Part shown: piece by piece, positions 19,860 through 29,366 of the stretch
How positions within the stretch are numbered: the first letter of the stretch is position 1
Layout: every line of letters begins with the position of its first letter
Assembly (NCBI RefSeq): GCF_013128195.2
Contig: NZ_CP053452.2
Location: 5,642,001-5,706,000, forward strand
Reading direction: 5' to 3'
DNA length: 64,000 nucleotides
Source of the DNA: Frigoriglobus tundricola
GTDB taxonomy: Bacteria > Planctomycetota > Planctomycetia > Gemmatales > Gemmataceae
Translations under genes and position numbers: made by a program
The notes under the pieces: generated by a model
What the model was told of the DNA's origin: nothing
What the model saw: only the letters and a program-made list of their open reading frames with translations
Database searches by the model: none

Positions 19860-20428
19860 GCCAAGACGAGGCCCGCTTCCCGATGGTCCCGACGTTGGCC
19901 GCAACGCTCGGGGTCAAGGGTCACCGGCCGATCGTGGGAACCCGCGATTGCAAGGATCTCCTGTACGTGCTCGCCGTCGTCAATTGGGTCACCGCGGGCG
20001 TTCACGCCAACACGCTGGAAAGTTCGGCGAATGCCAAGAAGAAGACCGGGTTGAGCAAGACCCGTCGCATGCAAGAGGCGTTTGCGGCTCACCTGCGGCA
20101 CATCGGTCGCATGTACCCGCGGGAGAAATATCCACGTGTCGTGGTACTGATCGACAACGCCCCGTGGCACCGGGGGAAGCCGATCGACGAGGCGATGCGC
20201 GAGAACCCGCACCTGGAGTTCCAGCGTCTGCCCAGCTACAGCCCGCAGTTGAACCCGATCGAGCGGTTCTGGAAGAAGCTCCGCCGCCGGGCCACACACA
20301 ACCGCCTGTTCGACACGTTGGCGGACCTGAAGGCGTCGATCCGGGCCAGCCTCTGTTACTTCCAGGCCGTCCGACATAAGGTCAAAAGCCTCATCGAGGG
20401 ACGGCCCAAGCGGAAGACCAGCAAATGA
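19856..20428 (+). CDS. IS630 family transposase, DDE catalytic ORF
   Basis: Catalytic part, 190 residues: the first Asp in SQDEARFPMVP, the second in VVVLIDNAPWHRGK, the Glu in PQLNPIERFWKKLRR. The TTG start overlaps the stop of the upstream ORF by four bases; a -1 frameshift would give one full-length transposase of about 340 residues. C-terminal basic tail EGRPKRKTSK. Confidence 0.88.
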   Translation: MSQDEARFPMVPTLAATLGVKGHRPIVGTRDCKDLLYVLAVVNWVTAGVHANTLESSANAKKKTGLSKTRRMQEAFAAHLRHIGRMYPREKYPRVVVLIDNAPWHRGKPIDEAMRENPHLEFQRLPSYSPQLNPIERFWKKLRRRATHNRLFDTLADLKASIRASLCYFQAVRHKVKSLIEGRPKRKTSK

Positions 20429-20450
20429 GACAGCTTCGGTGGGTTCATGT

Positions 20451-20561
20451 ATCAGAGCGGATCTGGTTGATTTCCCGCAAATCGACCTGTTGAGCTACAA
20501 GGGGCTGGCCCGGGTAATCGTCCTGTAACATCCGGAGCTTGTGAAGCAGCTCGTTTGGCAT
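20451..20561 (-). pseudogene. 5' gene fragment truncated by the IS630 element
   Basis: Starts MPNELLHKLRMLQDDYPGQP with GGAGA upstream, runs through QQVDLREINQIRSD and then enters the inverted repeat, stopping at TGA 20445-20447. It has the look of a real N-terminus. It may be the start of the gene now at 18585-19259, but a precise excision would leave a one-base frame difference. Confidence 0.5.
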
Positions 20562-20777
20562 GTCCCGTCTCCGAATGGAATTGCTCGTGCAAAACCAATC
20601 GCGTTCTGCAACTGAAACATCTCGATGATACCCCCGGAGGGCCGATCTCGGAAGCGGCGTAGTCATTCGGCGCTTGAGCGGAGGTCACGTCGCGGTTTGT
20701 AATGGACCTCGCGATCTCCGGCGGGCAAGTTGGAAACGCGGGGGCGCGTTCGTCGTAACGGATGGGCAGGACGAGCC

Positions 20778-21390
20778 ATGAGGACGCCACGGCTGACGGC
20801 CGAGGAACGGGACCCGCTCCGGGAGCTGGCGGCGGCGTGGGGCAAAATCGTGTCCAAGCGCGCGTTCGGGGAGGACGGCCCGGGGTTGGACGTGGGCGGC
20901 GGTGAGCGCCGATGAGGCGTCGGGCTGGTCCCAATACGTGACCTGGATGCGGGCGTGTTGGCAGGGCCAAGTGGGGGACGTGCTGACCGAACGGGACCAG
21001 TGGCAGACACGCCTGGGTGAGCCTCCGCCCGGCGAGGCCCAGACGGCTGAGGAGCGCCGGGATCCACGCCGCGTGGTGGCGCAGGCGCGGAGCTATTTGG
21101 GGAACAATCGGGACCGCATGGCGTACCCGCGGTACCGCCGGGAGGGGTTACCAACGACGAGCAGCTTGGCCGAGTCACTGGTGGGCGAGGTGAACGCCCG
21201 GGTGAAGAGCAAGCAGAAGCACGGGATCCGTTCGGCCGGGGCCGAATCGATCCTACAATTGCGGGCCGCGGTGCTGAGCCAAGACGACCGGCTCCCCCGG
21301 TTCTTCGCCGAACGGCCGGGGTGCCCCTTCCGCAAACGCGACGCACTCAATCGCAAATCAGAGGATGCCCCGGCGCAAACTGCGGCGTGA
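20778..21390 (+). pseudogene. ISKra4-like transposase remnant with internal deletion
   Basis: The N-terminal piece MRTPRLTAEERDPLRE...GKIVSKRAFGEDGPGLDV and the C-terminal piece YLGNNRDRMAYPRYRREGLP, SSLAESLVGEVNARVKSKQK, ESILQLRAAVLSQDDRLPRF match opposite ends of ISKra4-family transposases. They are now in different frames meeting near 20900-20915, with several hundred residues missing. The C-terminal fragment is open from GTG 20902. Non-functional. Confidence 0.65.
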
Positions 21391-21416
21391 CCCCTCTAAT
21401 GCACCGCCCATGAGTC

Positions 21417-22286
21417 ATGCGTGGCAAGTTTCTGTTCTGGAACATCCGGCGCGCCCAAGGAAGCCGACTGACCGCTTGTCTCACCCGTTTGGCCGGCTTC
21501 GGCACGGATGTCTTCCTATTTGAGGAGTGCCCGGCCGATGCCACGCCGGTGCTGACCGCGTTGAACGCTCAGCAGACGAACCGCTACACAGTAGTCGCGA
21601 GCCAAAGCTCGCGCGTGCGGTTTTTCGTTCGGCAAACCGGTCCGTTTGACGGAGCGACGTGGCACGACCCCTTTTTTGATGCAGTCAGCGACCGCATTAC
21701 CGCGTTAGAATGCCAACCGAGGGGTGCCTTGAGCGTTCTGATCATCGGCGCTCACCTGGATTCGCCCGCGAATGGATTGTCGGCCGACGACCGCGCCGAG
21801 TGGGCAAGAGACCTCGCACAAGACGTCCGAACCGTGGAAGGGGACATCGGCCACACGCGGACGATTTTGGTCGGCGATCTGAATATGAATCCGTTCGATG
21901 GCGGGCTTGTCCAGACGACAGCCCTTCACGCGGCCATGACCCGGCATCTGACGGGCATTGTTGTCAGACACGAGGCGCGAACCCGAAATCCGGTGTTTTA
22001 CAACCCGATGTGGTCGTGCTTCGGCGACAGACCAGCGATGCGGATTCAACCCCGTGGTCGCCGACGCCCGCCGGGAACGTAGTACTTCGACAAAACCGAC
22101 GCGCGGGCGAATGTGTTCTGGCAAATGTTCGATCAGGTACTTCTTCGGCCTCGGCTCACGGATCAGCTCACGCATCTAGAAATTCTCGTAGGCGACGGGA
22201 CCGAAGAGTTCGTGACTGCAGAAAACAAGCCCCGTGGAAATCTTGTGAGTGACCACCTGCCGATCCTGTTCGAACTGAATTTGTAG
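21417..22286 (+). pseudogene. Endonuclease/exonuclease/phosphatase family protein with one in-frame TAG
   Basis: Reads as one frame of 290 codons interrupted only by TAG at 22080-22082. N-terminal KFLFWNIRR, middle VLIIGAHLDSPANGLS, TILVGDLNMNPFDGGL (the GDxNxxP motif) and, after the TAG, YFDKTDARANVFWQMFDQVL and LVSDHLPILFELNL (the terminal SDHxP motif). The TAG replaces the first Tyr of a probable PPGTYYF. Truncation would remove the essential SDHLP segment, so the product is inactive unless TAG is read through. Confidence 0.75.
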
Positions 22287-22297
22287 GGGATTATGCG

Positions 22298-22825
22298 ATG
22301 GCAGATGACAACTCCGATCTGTGGCTTAAGGATCTCGTCGTGGACGTGTTGTCACCCATTATGATTCTGAATGAACGAGCCGAATCGCTGGCGAAGAGAA
22401 CGCAGGGTATCGTGAAGGGCGAGGTTTAGTCAGGCGGGGCGGGACCACTTGAACAGCCGCGTTTCGATCTTGTGGCCCCGGCTGTGAGCATCCGGCAGCG
22501 AACCCTACGGGTTCGATACTCACGGGAACTTCCCTACCCGGCCGTTCTTATTGCGGCTTCGCTTCAGCGCGAGTTCGACATGGGGAAGATGAGCACTGAT
22601 TATGCTGACTCGAAGACGTGGAAACTCTCGGGCGATGACGAGCCTCAGGCGCGTCTCGTGCACACTCCAAATGAGGTTCGCGAATTTCTCAAAATAATCT
22701 TCAACGCGCCAGCTACTCGGCCCACCCTCTTCTCACGAATTGCACGAAGCAACGAAGCGACCGCGGCCGTCAAAGGTGACGTGAAACCTTTGGAGGAGCC
22801 GACACCGAAACCCGTCAGTCCGTAA
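22298..22825 (+). pseudogene. Uncharacterised 175-codon gene with one in-frame TAG, next to the EEP gene
   Basis: Starts MADDNSDLWLKDLVVDVLSP, 11 bases after the EEP stop, with AGGGGA upstream. Frame: ILNERAESLAKRTQGIVKGE-V-TAG-SGGAGPLEQPRFDLVAPAV and on to EPTPKPVSP. The TAG is at 22427-22429; coding character continues in the same frame directly after it. An internal GTG (22472) could start the downstream piece. Function unknown; probably co-transcribed with the EEP gene as a two-gene unit. Confidence 0.6.
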
Positions 22826-22843
22826 CGCCAGGACTTGCTGCCA

Positions 22844-23587
22844 ATGACCGTCACCGACTCCGCTGCCGATCTCCCCACGCCCACGGGACCGATGCGGACG
22901 TACTTCTACGCGCCGCACGACCCGCACCGTACGCAACCGCGGCCGGGACTGGTGCTGTACTCCGAAATCTTCCAGCAGACGCCGCCCGTGCGCCGGCTCG
23001 CCGTCACGTTCGCCAGCCTGGGCTACCTCGTCGCGGTGCCGGAGGTGTACCACGCGCACGAACCGCCGGGCTGCGTGCTCGGGTACGACGACGACGGGAA
23101 GACCCGCGGCAACACCCTGAAGCAGATCATCCCGATGTCCGACTTCGATGACGACGCCCGCGTGGTGGTCGATGCGCTCCGGGGGCACTCGGGGTGTACG
23201 GGGCGCGTCGGAGCGGTGGGCATCTGCCTCGGCGGGCACCTCGCGTTCCGCGCGGCGCTCCTGCCGGAGGTGCGCGCCACCGCGTGCTTCTACCCGACGG
23301 ATTTGCACAGCGGAACGCTGGGGAAGGGCGGCGGGGCCGATTCGCTGGCGCGGGCAAAAGAGATCCGCGGGGAGCTGCTGATGGTGTTCGGGCGGCAAGA
23401 CCCGCACGTCCCAACGGCGGGGCGCCGGGCGATCTACGACGCCCTCGACGCGGCCGGCGTGTGGTTCACGTGGCACGAGTTCAACGCCGCACACGCCTTC
23501 CTGCGCGACGAGGGCGAACGGTACGACCCGGCCACCGCACGTTTGGGGATCGGGTTGGCCGCCGACCTGTTCGGTCGGAGCCTGTGA
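22844..23587 (+). CDS. Dienelactone hydrolase family protein
   Basis: Alpha/beta-hydrolase of 247 residues, probably cytoplasmic. Nucleophile elbow GICLGGH (Cys instead of Ser, as in dienelactone hydrolases), the acid in VFGRQDPHVP, the His in EFNAAHAFL. The start is an ATG with AGGA about ten bases upstream; a TTG nine bases earlier is too close to that site. Natural substrate unknown. Convergent with the HEAT-repeat gene. Confidence 0.88.
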   Translation: MTVTDSAADLPTPTGPMRTYFYAPHDPHRTQPRPGLVLYSEIFQQTPPVRRLAVTFASLGYLVAVPEVYHAHEPPGCVLGYDDDGKTRGNTLKQIIPMSDFDDDARVVVDALRGHSGCTGRVGAVGICLGGHLAFRAALLPEVRATACFYPTDLHSGTLGKGGGADSLARAKEIRGELLMVFGRQDPHVPTAGRRAIYDALDAAGVWFTWHEFNAAHAFLRDEGERYDPATARLGIGLAADLFGRSL

Positions 23588-23649
23588 ACGCGACCGAGCC
23601 GGGGTGTCACACGTGGCACCTCGGATCGATCACGTTCACAATCGGTCAA

Positions 23650-25734
23650 TTACTTCGTCTCGATCTTCTTGATCGCTTCGGCCGCGAGCCACTTAATCTC
23701 CGGTTGTGGGCCGTTCTCGACCAGTTTCTTCAGTTCCGGCAGCGCGTCCTTCGCGTCCGGGCCAATGGCCGCGAGACTGCGGATCGCGTCTTTCTGGTAG
23801 TAGCTCGACTTCAGCGCCACGATCAGTTCGGGCACCAGCGGCTTGGCCGCGGCACCAATTTCGGGCAGCCGGGCGATGAGGGCGTGCGAGTTTACGGTCG
23901 CCTCGGCCGCCAGCGCTTTGCGGAACCACTCGAACGCCGGTCGCGCGCCGTCCGGATCAACAACGATCAGCGCGAGCGCCGCGTGCGCGGGGACGTCCCG
24001 CTCGTCCTCGATCATGCTCAAGAGCGTCGGTGCGACGCTCTTGGCCGCCGGGCCGATGTGCCGGATCGCGGCCAGGGAGTTGACACGAACCCTGTAGAAA
24101 TCGAAGTCCGCGTCCCGCATCAACTTGATGAGCGCCTTGGCCGCCTTCGGAGCCTGTTCCGAGTCGACGCGACCGACCGCTTCGGCCGCGTGCAACCGCA
24201 AGTGCGGGTCCTTCGCGTCGTACCTCTTGATCAGTTCGGGCACCGCAGACTTCGCGGCCGGCCCGAGTTCGGCCAGCACCTTTGCGATCCGGATCGCCCT
24301 CGGCTCGACTTCGTAGTCCAGCCACCACGCGATCCGGGACACCTTCGGCTCGGAGTCGGGTTCGGACTTCAGTCCCTCGGTGAGCGCCGGTACGGTTTCC
24401 GCCGCGCCCTTCGGATCGATACCGGCCAGCGCGATCGCCGCTTCGAGCTGCGGTTCCGACTTCGGAGACCCGAACAGCTTCTTGAGCGCAGGAACGGCAG
24501 ACTTCGCGACCGGGCCGGCCAACATCAGGCACTGGCTCGCCTCGATCCGTACCGCATCGCTCGTCTGATCGAGGCCCTCGATCAGAACCGGGACCGCGGC
24601 GGCGTTCGTCTCACCGCCGCGCGTGTCCACACGCACCAGCGCCCAAGCCGCCGCGAACCGGACCGGGAACTCGGGATCGGTGAGGGCGGCCCGGAGCGCC
24701 GGAATCGACCCCACAGCGTATTTGTTTTGCGCGCCGAGAACCCGCGCGACCCCCTGACGGATGCGAACCGTTTTGCCGTCCTTGAGTGCCGCATCGAACG
24801 GCTCTTGTACCATCAGCGTTGTGAGCGCGTCGAACGCCCACAAGCGGACGCGTTCGTTCGCGTCGTCGAGGAGCGGGATCAGAGCCTTTGCCGCAGGAGT
24901 GGGGACCGGCTGAAAGTATTTGTGGAACACCCCACCGGGCGGGACCTTAGCGGCGTACTTGTCGTCGAGCGCGAGTGCCACGATCACGGGAATGGTCTTT
25001 TCGGCTCGGTCCGGGGCGAGCGAACTGAGCGACTGGGCCGCGGTCACGCGGATGTCAACGTCCTCATCGCCGAGCATTTTCTCCAGTGCCGGGGGAATGC
25101 TTTTCGCGGCCGCGCCGGCGCGTTCTAGGGGCGATTTGAGGTCCGCCCCGTTCATCTTGCCCCCGAGCAAGTTGAGTACGAGCGCGGCCTTCGCCCGCAC
25201 CTTCGGGTCCTTATCGGCGCACAGGGCAATCACCTGCGGCACCACCAGCGCCGGGTACTCGGCGAGCACCTGCGAGCGGAGCAAGAAGCTGATATCGCAT
25301 TTACCCGAGGAGATCAGAAGCCGGCGCGTGGCATCGAGTGCGGGGGCATCGATCCGGGCCAGTGCGACGGCGACCGCCTCGATACCGTACCCCCCTGCGC
25401 CCGGTTTTGAGATCAGGTCGGTGATTACGGGTACGGCCTCCTTCGCGTCCGGGCCGATCGCCCCGAGGATCGTCACCGCGTTGAAGCCGATGTCCTTATC
25501 CCCGATCAGCTTGACGAGGCTCGGCACGAGCGCCTTGGCCTTCGGCCCCGCTTTGATGAGCGCCGCGACGGCGCTCCCCCGTTTGTGTGGGTCCTCACTT
25601 CGGAGGTCATCGAACCACGTCGCCAGCTCGCGCTCGGCAGCAGGCGCCTTCTTGGCGATCGGTACGGGCGGATCAGCGGGTGAGGGAGGCGCCGCCGGTG
25701 CGGCCAGTGGAACGAGCAGGAGGAGAGCGGTCAT
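23650..25734 (-). CDS. Exported HEAT-repeat protein
   Basis: 694 residues with a short signal peptide (MTALLLLVPLAAPAAPPSPA). Nearly all the rest is HEAT/PBS-lyase-like repeats of 35-45 residues, recognisable by the recurrent IGPDAKEAVP, LGPAAKSAVPELIKRY and GPVAKSAVPALKKLF motifs at helix turns. Such solenoids bind partner proteins; none is identified here. An ATG 39 bases upstream is rejected because it would bury the signal peptide; GAGGA precedes the chosen ATG. Confidence 0.85.
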   Translation of the reverse strand: MTALLLLVPLAAPAAPPSPADPPVPIAKKAPAAERELATWFDDLRSEDPHKRGSAVAALIKAGPKAKALVPSLVKLIGDKDIGFNAVTILGAIGPDAKEAVPVITDLISKPGAGGYGIEAVAVALARIDAPALDATRRLLISSGKCDISFLLRSQVLAEYPALVVPQVIALCADKDPKVRAKAALVLNLLGGKMNGADLKSPLERAGAAAKSIPPALEKMLGDEDVDIRVTAAQSLSSLAPDRAEKTIPVIVALALDDKYAAKVPPGGVFHKYFQPVPTPAAKALIPLLDDANERVRLWAFDALTTLMVQEPFDAALKDGKTVRIRQGVARVLGAQNKYAVGSIPALRAALTDPEFPVRFAAAWALVRVDTRGGETNAAAVPVLIEGLDQTSDAVRIEASQCLMLAGPVAKSAVPALKKLFGSPKSEPQLEAAIALAGIDPKGAAETVPALTEGLKSEPDSEPKVSRIAWWLDYEVEPRAIRIAKVLAELGPAAKSAVPELIKRYDAKDPHLRLHAAEAVGRVDSEQAPKAAKALIKLMRDADFDFYRVRVNSLAAIRHIGPAAKSVAPTLLSMIEDERDVPAHAALALIVVDPDGARPAFEWFRKALAAEATVNSHALIARLPEIGAAAKPLVPELIVALKSSYYQKDAIRSLAAIGPDAKDALPELKKLVENGPQPEIKWLAAEAIKKIETK

Positions 25735-25822
25735 GAATCGGTCCTCAGCGAAAGGGTCTCGGCCCCGAATCATACCGAGATAGACGCTGAGCCATTCCCG
25801 CGCGAACGGGGCTCATTACATT

Positions 25823-25842
25823 GGCGTTACAGGAGTAACGCC
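25823..25842. repeat. GGCGTTAC-AGGA-GTAACGCC palindrome
   Basis: A perfect 8-bp-arm palindrome between two minus-strand genes, of the same design as those at 11344 and 11419. It could act as a terminator for the gene ending at 25890. Confidence 0.6.
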
Positions 25843-25889
25843 GCCGCCCCGGACCGTCGGCCCGGAGCGGCGGCGAGCGCCGATCGCAA

Positions 25890-27818
25890 TCACTTCACCT
25901 TCTTCAGCTCCGCGTCGAGCCAGTTCCTCACCGCGGCCAGCGCGGCCGGGTCCTTCGTGCGGTACACCTCGGCTTCGGCCGAGTCCTCCGGCGGCATGTC
26001 CTTGTCGGTGCCGATCCGCTTCACGAGCCGGCTCAGCACGGCCACCTTCTTCTTCCGGTCGGTGGTCTGGAGCCACGCCTCGCGGGCGACGGTGTCGAAC
26101 GGGTCGAACGCGAGCGCCGGGATCGGGTTGAACGCGGCCGGCTTCGCTCCGGTGCGGACGTCGTGGCACGCCAGGCACGCGTGGGACGGGACCGCGGCGG
26201 CCTCCGCTTCCGGTTCGGCCCCCGCGTCGAACTTCGGGGTGCTGGCGTACTCCGCCCGCGGGCGCCGGACCGCGAGCCTGGGGAATTTCGTACGCAGCAG
26301 GTCAACGCTCCCGGCCGCGAACCGGTCTTTGAAGTCGTCCCGCTCCGGCAGCGTGCCGGTCTGGAACACGTCGGCGAAATGCGGGCCCGTGAGAATCGCT
26401 TTGGTCACGGCGGCCGCGGTCAGTTGCGGGTCGTTGAACCACCCGAGTACGTCGTCAACACACTTGGCCAGGAAGGCGCGGTCGTCCTCGCTCAGGCCGA
26501 TCGCGCGGGCGAGCATCACCGCACTGATCAGTTGCGTGGGGCGGGACGGAGCGGGCAGCGCGGGCCGCACGAACGCCTTCGGGTTACTCGGCTGGTGTTC
26601 GGTCGGCAGCGCGGGGGCGCCGGCCGCCCGCAGGGCGTCGTACCGCGTCACGAGTTGTGTGGCCGCACTCGTCGGCCCGTTCGGCCCCACCGGCAGGTTC
26701 ACCGGCCCCGCCGGGCTGTAGTCGGCCAGCGCGCTCGGGGCGACCGCCTTGTTCGCGGCGTGGGCGTCCCGCATGAAGGTGACGAGGTCCATCACGTTGA
26801 GATCGAGTGCCAGCTTCTGATCGACCTTGTCGAGCGGCCCTTTCGTGACGAGAGCGCCGAGCAGCAGCGTGAGCGCCTTACGCCCTTCGGACGTGCGGAC
26901 GAGGAGCTTGAACCGTTCACGATCGCGCAGCACGTCCGCCCCTTGGCGCACGGCGGCGTCCACCTCCGGGCGGCTCGGCCCGAGGAGCCGCAGCCCGTCG
27001 ATGTCGTCGCGCAGGCCGAGGTTCGCGTTCTCTTGACCGTCCTTGTCGAAACGCGCAGTGAACTTGAGCAGCGGAGCGGACGTGGCGCGTACCAGGTCGT
27101 TGTGCGCGGTGTTCGACCACGGGGCGACGCCGAGAATCGGCCCCCGGTTTTTGTGGCAACTGAAGCACCGCACGCCGTCGAGCGTCTTCAGCTCCGGCTG
27201 CCCGCCGCCCATGCCCTCGATCACGCCGAAATCGAACTTCTGCTTGCGGCTGTTCCACGAGATGAACTCGACCGTTTTGACGACCGGTTGGCCGCGGCCA
27301 TCGACATCGGTGTTCGCCGCGAGGAACAGCCGGCCTTCGAGGTACGGCTTGTTCGTCGGCGTGGTGCCGAGTGGGGCCGGTGTCCCCGCGAACAACTTCG
27401 TCGTCCCGCTCGGCGCACTGGGACCGCTCCAGCCGCCGAAACTCTGTGCCCGCCGGCCGTCGGGGACGAACTTTTCGACCGGAGCCGGATGGGTCGAGGG
27501 GCGCATCGTGATGACGACGCGCGGGTGCGTGAGCCCCGAGTGCAGCGCGACCGCGGAGAACGTGACCGGCAGTTGCACGAAATCGCCGAGTTTCGTGAGG
27601 GCCGTGGTCAGTTCGGCCCCGGTGGCGGGCAGCTTCCACCCGTTCGCCTCGATCACCGCACCGATCGCGGTGTGGGCGTGCGGGCGCACCGACTCGTGCG
27701 GCGGGGGCGCCTCGTCGAGTACGGGCGCGCTCGGCGCGGCGGGCGCCGGGACGACCGCGACCGCGAACGTCAGCGTGAGCGCCACGAGGCCCGATCGGTA
27801 CGGGAATGCCGTCTTCAT
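25890..27818 (-). CDS. Exported di-heme cytochrome c-like protein
   Basis: 642 residues with a signal peptide to about residue 28. Two c-type heme motifs: RCFSCHKNRGPIL (about 217-221) and HACLACHDVRTG (about 548-552). Between them lies a mostly helical region with no recognised domain. Near the C-terminus KDMPPEDSAEAEVY may supply a Met heme ligand. Planctomycetes carry many such large cytochrome proteins of unknown electron partner; a periplasmic redox role is inferred from the CxxCH motifs and signal peptide. Confidence 0.82.
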   Translation of the reverse strand: MKTAFPYRSGLVALTLTFAVAVVPAPAAPSAPVLDEAPPPHESVRPHAHTAIGAVIEANGWKLPATGAELTTALTKLGDFVQLPVTFSAVALHSGLTHPRVVITMRPSTHPAPVEKFVPDGRRAQSFGGWSGPSAPSGTTKLFAGTPAPLGTTPTNKPYLEGRLFLAANTDVDGRGQPVVKTVEFISWNSRKQKFDFGVIEGMGGGQPELKTLDGVRCFSCHKNRGPILGVAPWSNTAHNDLVRATSAPLLKFTARFDKDGQENANLGLRDDIDGLRLLGPSRPEVDAAVRQGADVLRDRERFKLLVRTSEGRKALTLLLGALVTKGPLDKVDQKLALDLNVMDLVTFMRDAHAANKAVAPSALADYSPAGPVNLPVGPNGPTSAATQLVTRYDALRAAGAPALPTEHQPSNPKAFVRPALPAPSRPTQLISAVMLARAIGLSEDDRAFLAKCVDDVLGWFNDPQLTAAAVTKAILTGPHFADVFQTGTLPERDDFKDRFAAGSVDLLRTKFPRLAVRRPRAEYASTPKFDAGAEPEAEAAAVPSHACLACHDVRTGAKPAAFNPIPALAFDPFDTVAREAWLQTTDRKKKVAVLSRLVKRIGTDKDMPPEDSAEAEVYRTKDPAALAAVRNWLDAELKKVK

Positions 27819-28065
27819 CGTCTCACCGGGTGGAGGCGTGGGTGTGTTGCAGTAACCAACAACAAAATCACGCCGCCGTTGGCGAGGGTAGCGGAAATAG
27901 GGAAAGTGCGGGTCCGAGCGCCTGAGGCGGGCGGTTCGGGGACGTGCCGCTCCTCGGGCGGTCCACCCGCTCTACCGCATTCGCCCTCACAACCGGTACC
28001 GCACCGATTCGAGGTGCGGCACAATCGGAGCAACCCACTTCCTTTCCACATCTTGTCCGGTTGAA

Positions 28066-29235
28066 ATGGGGCTCATGCCCGACCGCCATGCCATTAAAGT
28101 GCTGCTCGTGGACGACCAACCGATGGTCGGGGAGACGGTGCGCCGGATGCTCGCCGACGAACCGGGCGTCGAGTTCCGCCACTGCCCGGACCCGGCCGCG
28201 GCCATCGACGCCGCCAACGAGTTCAAGCCCACCGTCATCCTGCAAGACCTCGTGATGCCCGACATCGACGGGCTCCAGTTGGTCAAATACTTCCGCGCCA
28301 ACGCGGCGACGCGCGAGACCCCGCTCGTCGTGCTCTCCAGTAAGGAAGAGCCCGTCGTGAAGGCGCGGGCGTTCGCGCTCGGGGCCAACGACTACATGGT
28401 GAAACTGCCCGACCGACTCGAGGTCGTCGCCCGCGTCAAGTACCACTCCCGCGGCTACGTCGCCCTCCTGGAGCGCAACGAGGCGTACCGCCAACTGGCC
28501 GAAACACAGCGCGAGATGGCGGCCGAACTCGCCCGCGCGGCCCGGTACGTCCAGTCGCTGCTCCCGGCACAACTCTCGACCGGGCCGATCCGGATCGCGT
28601 GGCAGTTCGTGCCGTCCACCCAGCTCGCCGGCGACATGTTCGGCTACCACTGGATCGACAAGGACCACTTCGCCATCTACCTGCTCGACGTGAGCGGGCA
28701 CGGCGTCGGCTCGGCCCTGCTCGCGGTGTCCGCCGGGAACGTGCTGTCCGCCAACTCGATCCCCGGCGCCGACCCGCGCGACCCCGGCGCGGTTGTCACC
28801 CGGCTCAACGACATGTTCCAGATGGAGCGCCAGGACGGCAAATACTTCACCATCTGGTACGGCGTGTACCGCCCGGCGGACCGGGTGCTCGCCTACTGCA
28901 ACGCCGGGCACCCGCCGGCCCTCCTTCTGTCTGATGGCACGCTCCATTCGCTCGAAGCCGACGCGCCCGCCGTCGGGATGATGCCGGACCTGCCGTACGA
29001 CACCCGCACGGTTCCCGTGGCGGCGGGCGCGCGGCTCCTCGTGTACAGCGACGGCATCATGGAGATCGAGAAGGCGGACGGGGAGATGTGGCCGTTCGAA
29101 GACTTCCTGGCCCGGATCTCGAGCGACCTCCGCGCCGAGGGCGATCTGATCGCCCGGCACCTGGAGTTCGTCCGCGAGTTAGGCGCACAACACGTACTGA
29201 GTGACGACTTTTCGATGATGGATGTGCGGGTCTGA
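28066..29235 (+). CDS. WspR-type receiver fused to PP2C/SpoIIE phosphatase (output of a Wsp-like system)
   Basis: 389 residues. Residues 9-125 are a receiver domain that closely follows WspR: VLLVDDQPMVGETVRRML, ILQDLVMPDIDG (phospho-acceptor Asp), VVLSSKEE, ANDYMVKLPD, and the linker YHSRGYVALLERNEAYRQL. In Pseudomonas WspR this linker leads to GGDEF; here residues 190-388 are a PP2C/SpoIIE phosphatase: STQLAGDMFGYHW, LLDVSGHGVGSALLA, YCNAGHPPALLL, LLVYSDGIMEIE. ATG 28066 is used; ATG 28075 is an alternative. It is the first gene of the wsp-like cluster, 131 bp before wspA. Predicted role: phosphorylation-controlled Ser/Thr phosphatase, probably acting on an anti-sigma antagonist. Confidence 0.9.
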   Translation: MGLMPDRHAIKVLLVDDQPMVGETVRRMLADEPGVEFRHCPDPAAAIDAANEFKPTVILQDLVMPDIDGLQLVKYFRANAATRETPLVVLSSKEEPVVKARAFALGANDYMVKLPDRLEVVARVKYHSRGYVALLERNEAYRQLAETQREMAAELARAARYVQSLLPAQLSTGPIRIAWQFVPSTQLAGDMFGYHWIDKDHFAIYLLDVSGHGVGSALLAVSAGNVLSANSIPGADPRDPGAVVTRLNDMFQMERQDGKYFTIWYGVYRPADRVLAYCNAGHPPALLLSDGTLHSLEADAPAVGMMPDLPYDTRTVPVAAGARLLVYSDGIMEIEKADGEMWPFEDFLARISSDLRAEGDLIARHLEFVRELGAQHVLSDDFSMMDVRV

Positions 29236-29366
29236 CCGCTTATTCCGACCACGTGATCTGGGAACATTGGGTAAATTCGGTTGTTCGGGCGAAGGTGCTG
29301 GACCGCTCGGCCGGAGCGGGTACTATCGCCTTGCCGGCCCCCCGCTTCACACACTGGCACGCTCCT

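Larger units (their letters stand above)
19257..20449 (+). mobile_element. IS630-family insertion sequence, about 1.19 kb
   Basis: Bounded by TA dinucleotides and by inverted repeats beginning CATGAACCCACCGA. It encodes a transposase in two frames overlapping by TTGA (19856-19859), which suggests expression by -1 frameshifting. All three residues of a DDE triad are present, so the element may be active or recently active. Confidence 0.88.
19251..20455. repeat. Terminal inverted repeats of the IS630-type element
   Basis: 19251-19270 and 20436-20455 are a perfect 20-bp inverted repeat; weaker pairing continues inward to about 33 bp. The outer TA dinucleotides (19255-19256, 20450-20451) fit the TA target duplication of the IS630 family, so the outermost CTGA/TCAG probably belongs to a palindromic host target. 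Confidence 0.8.
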
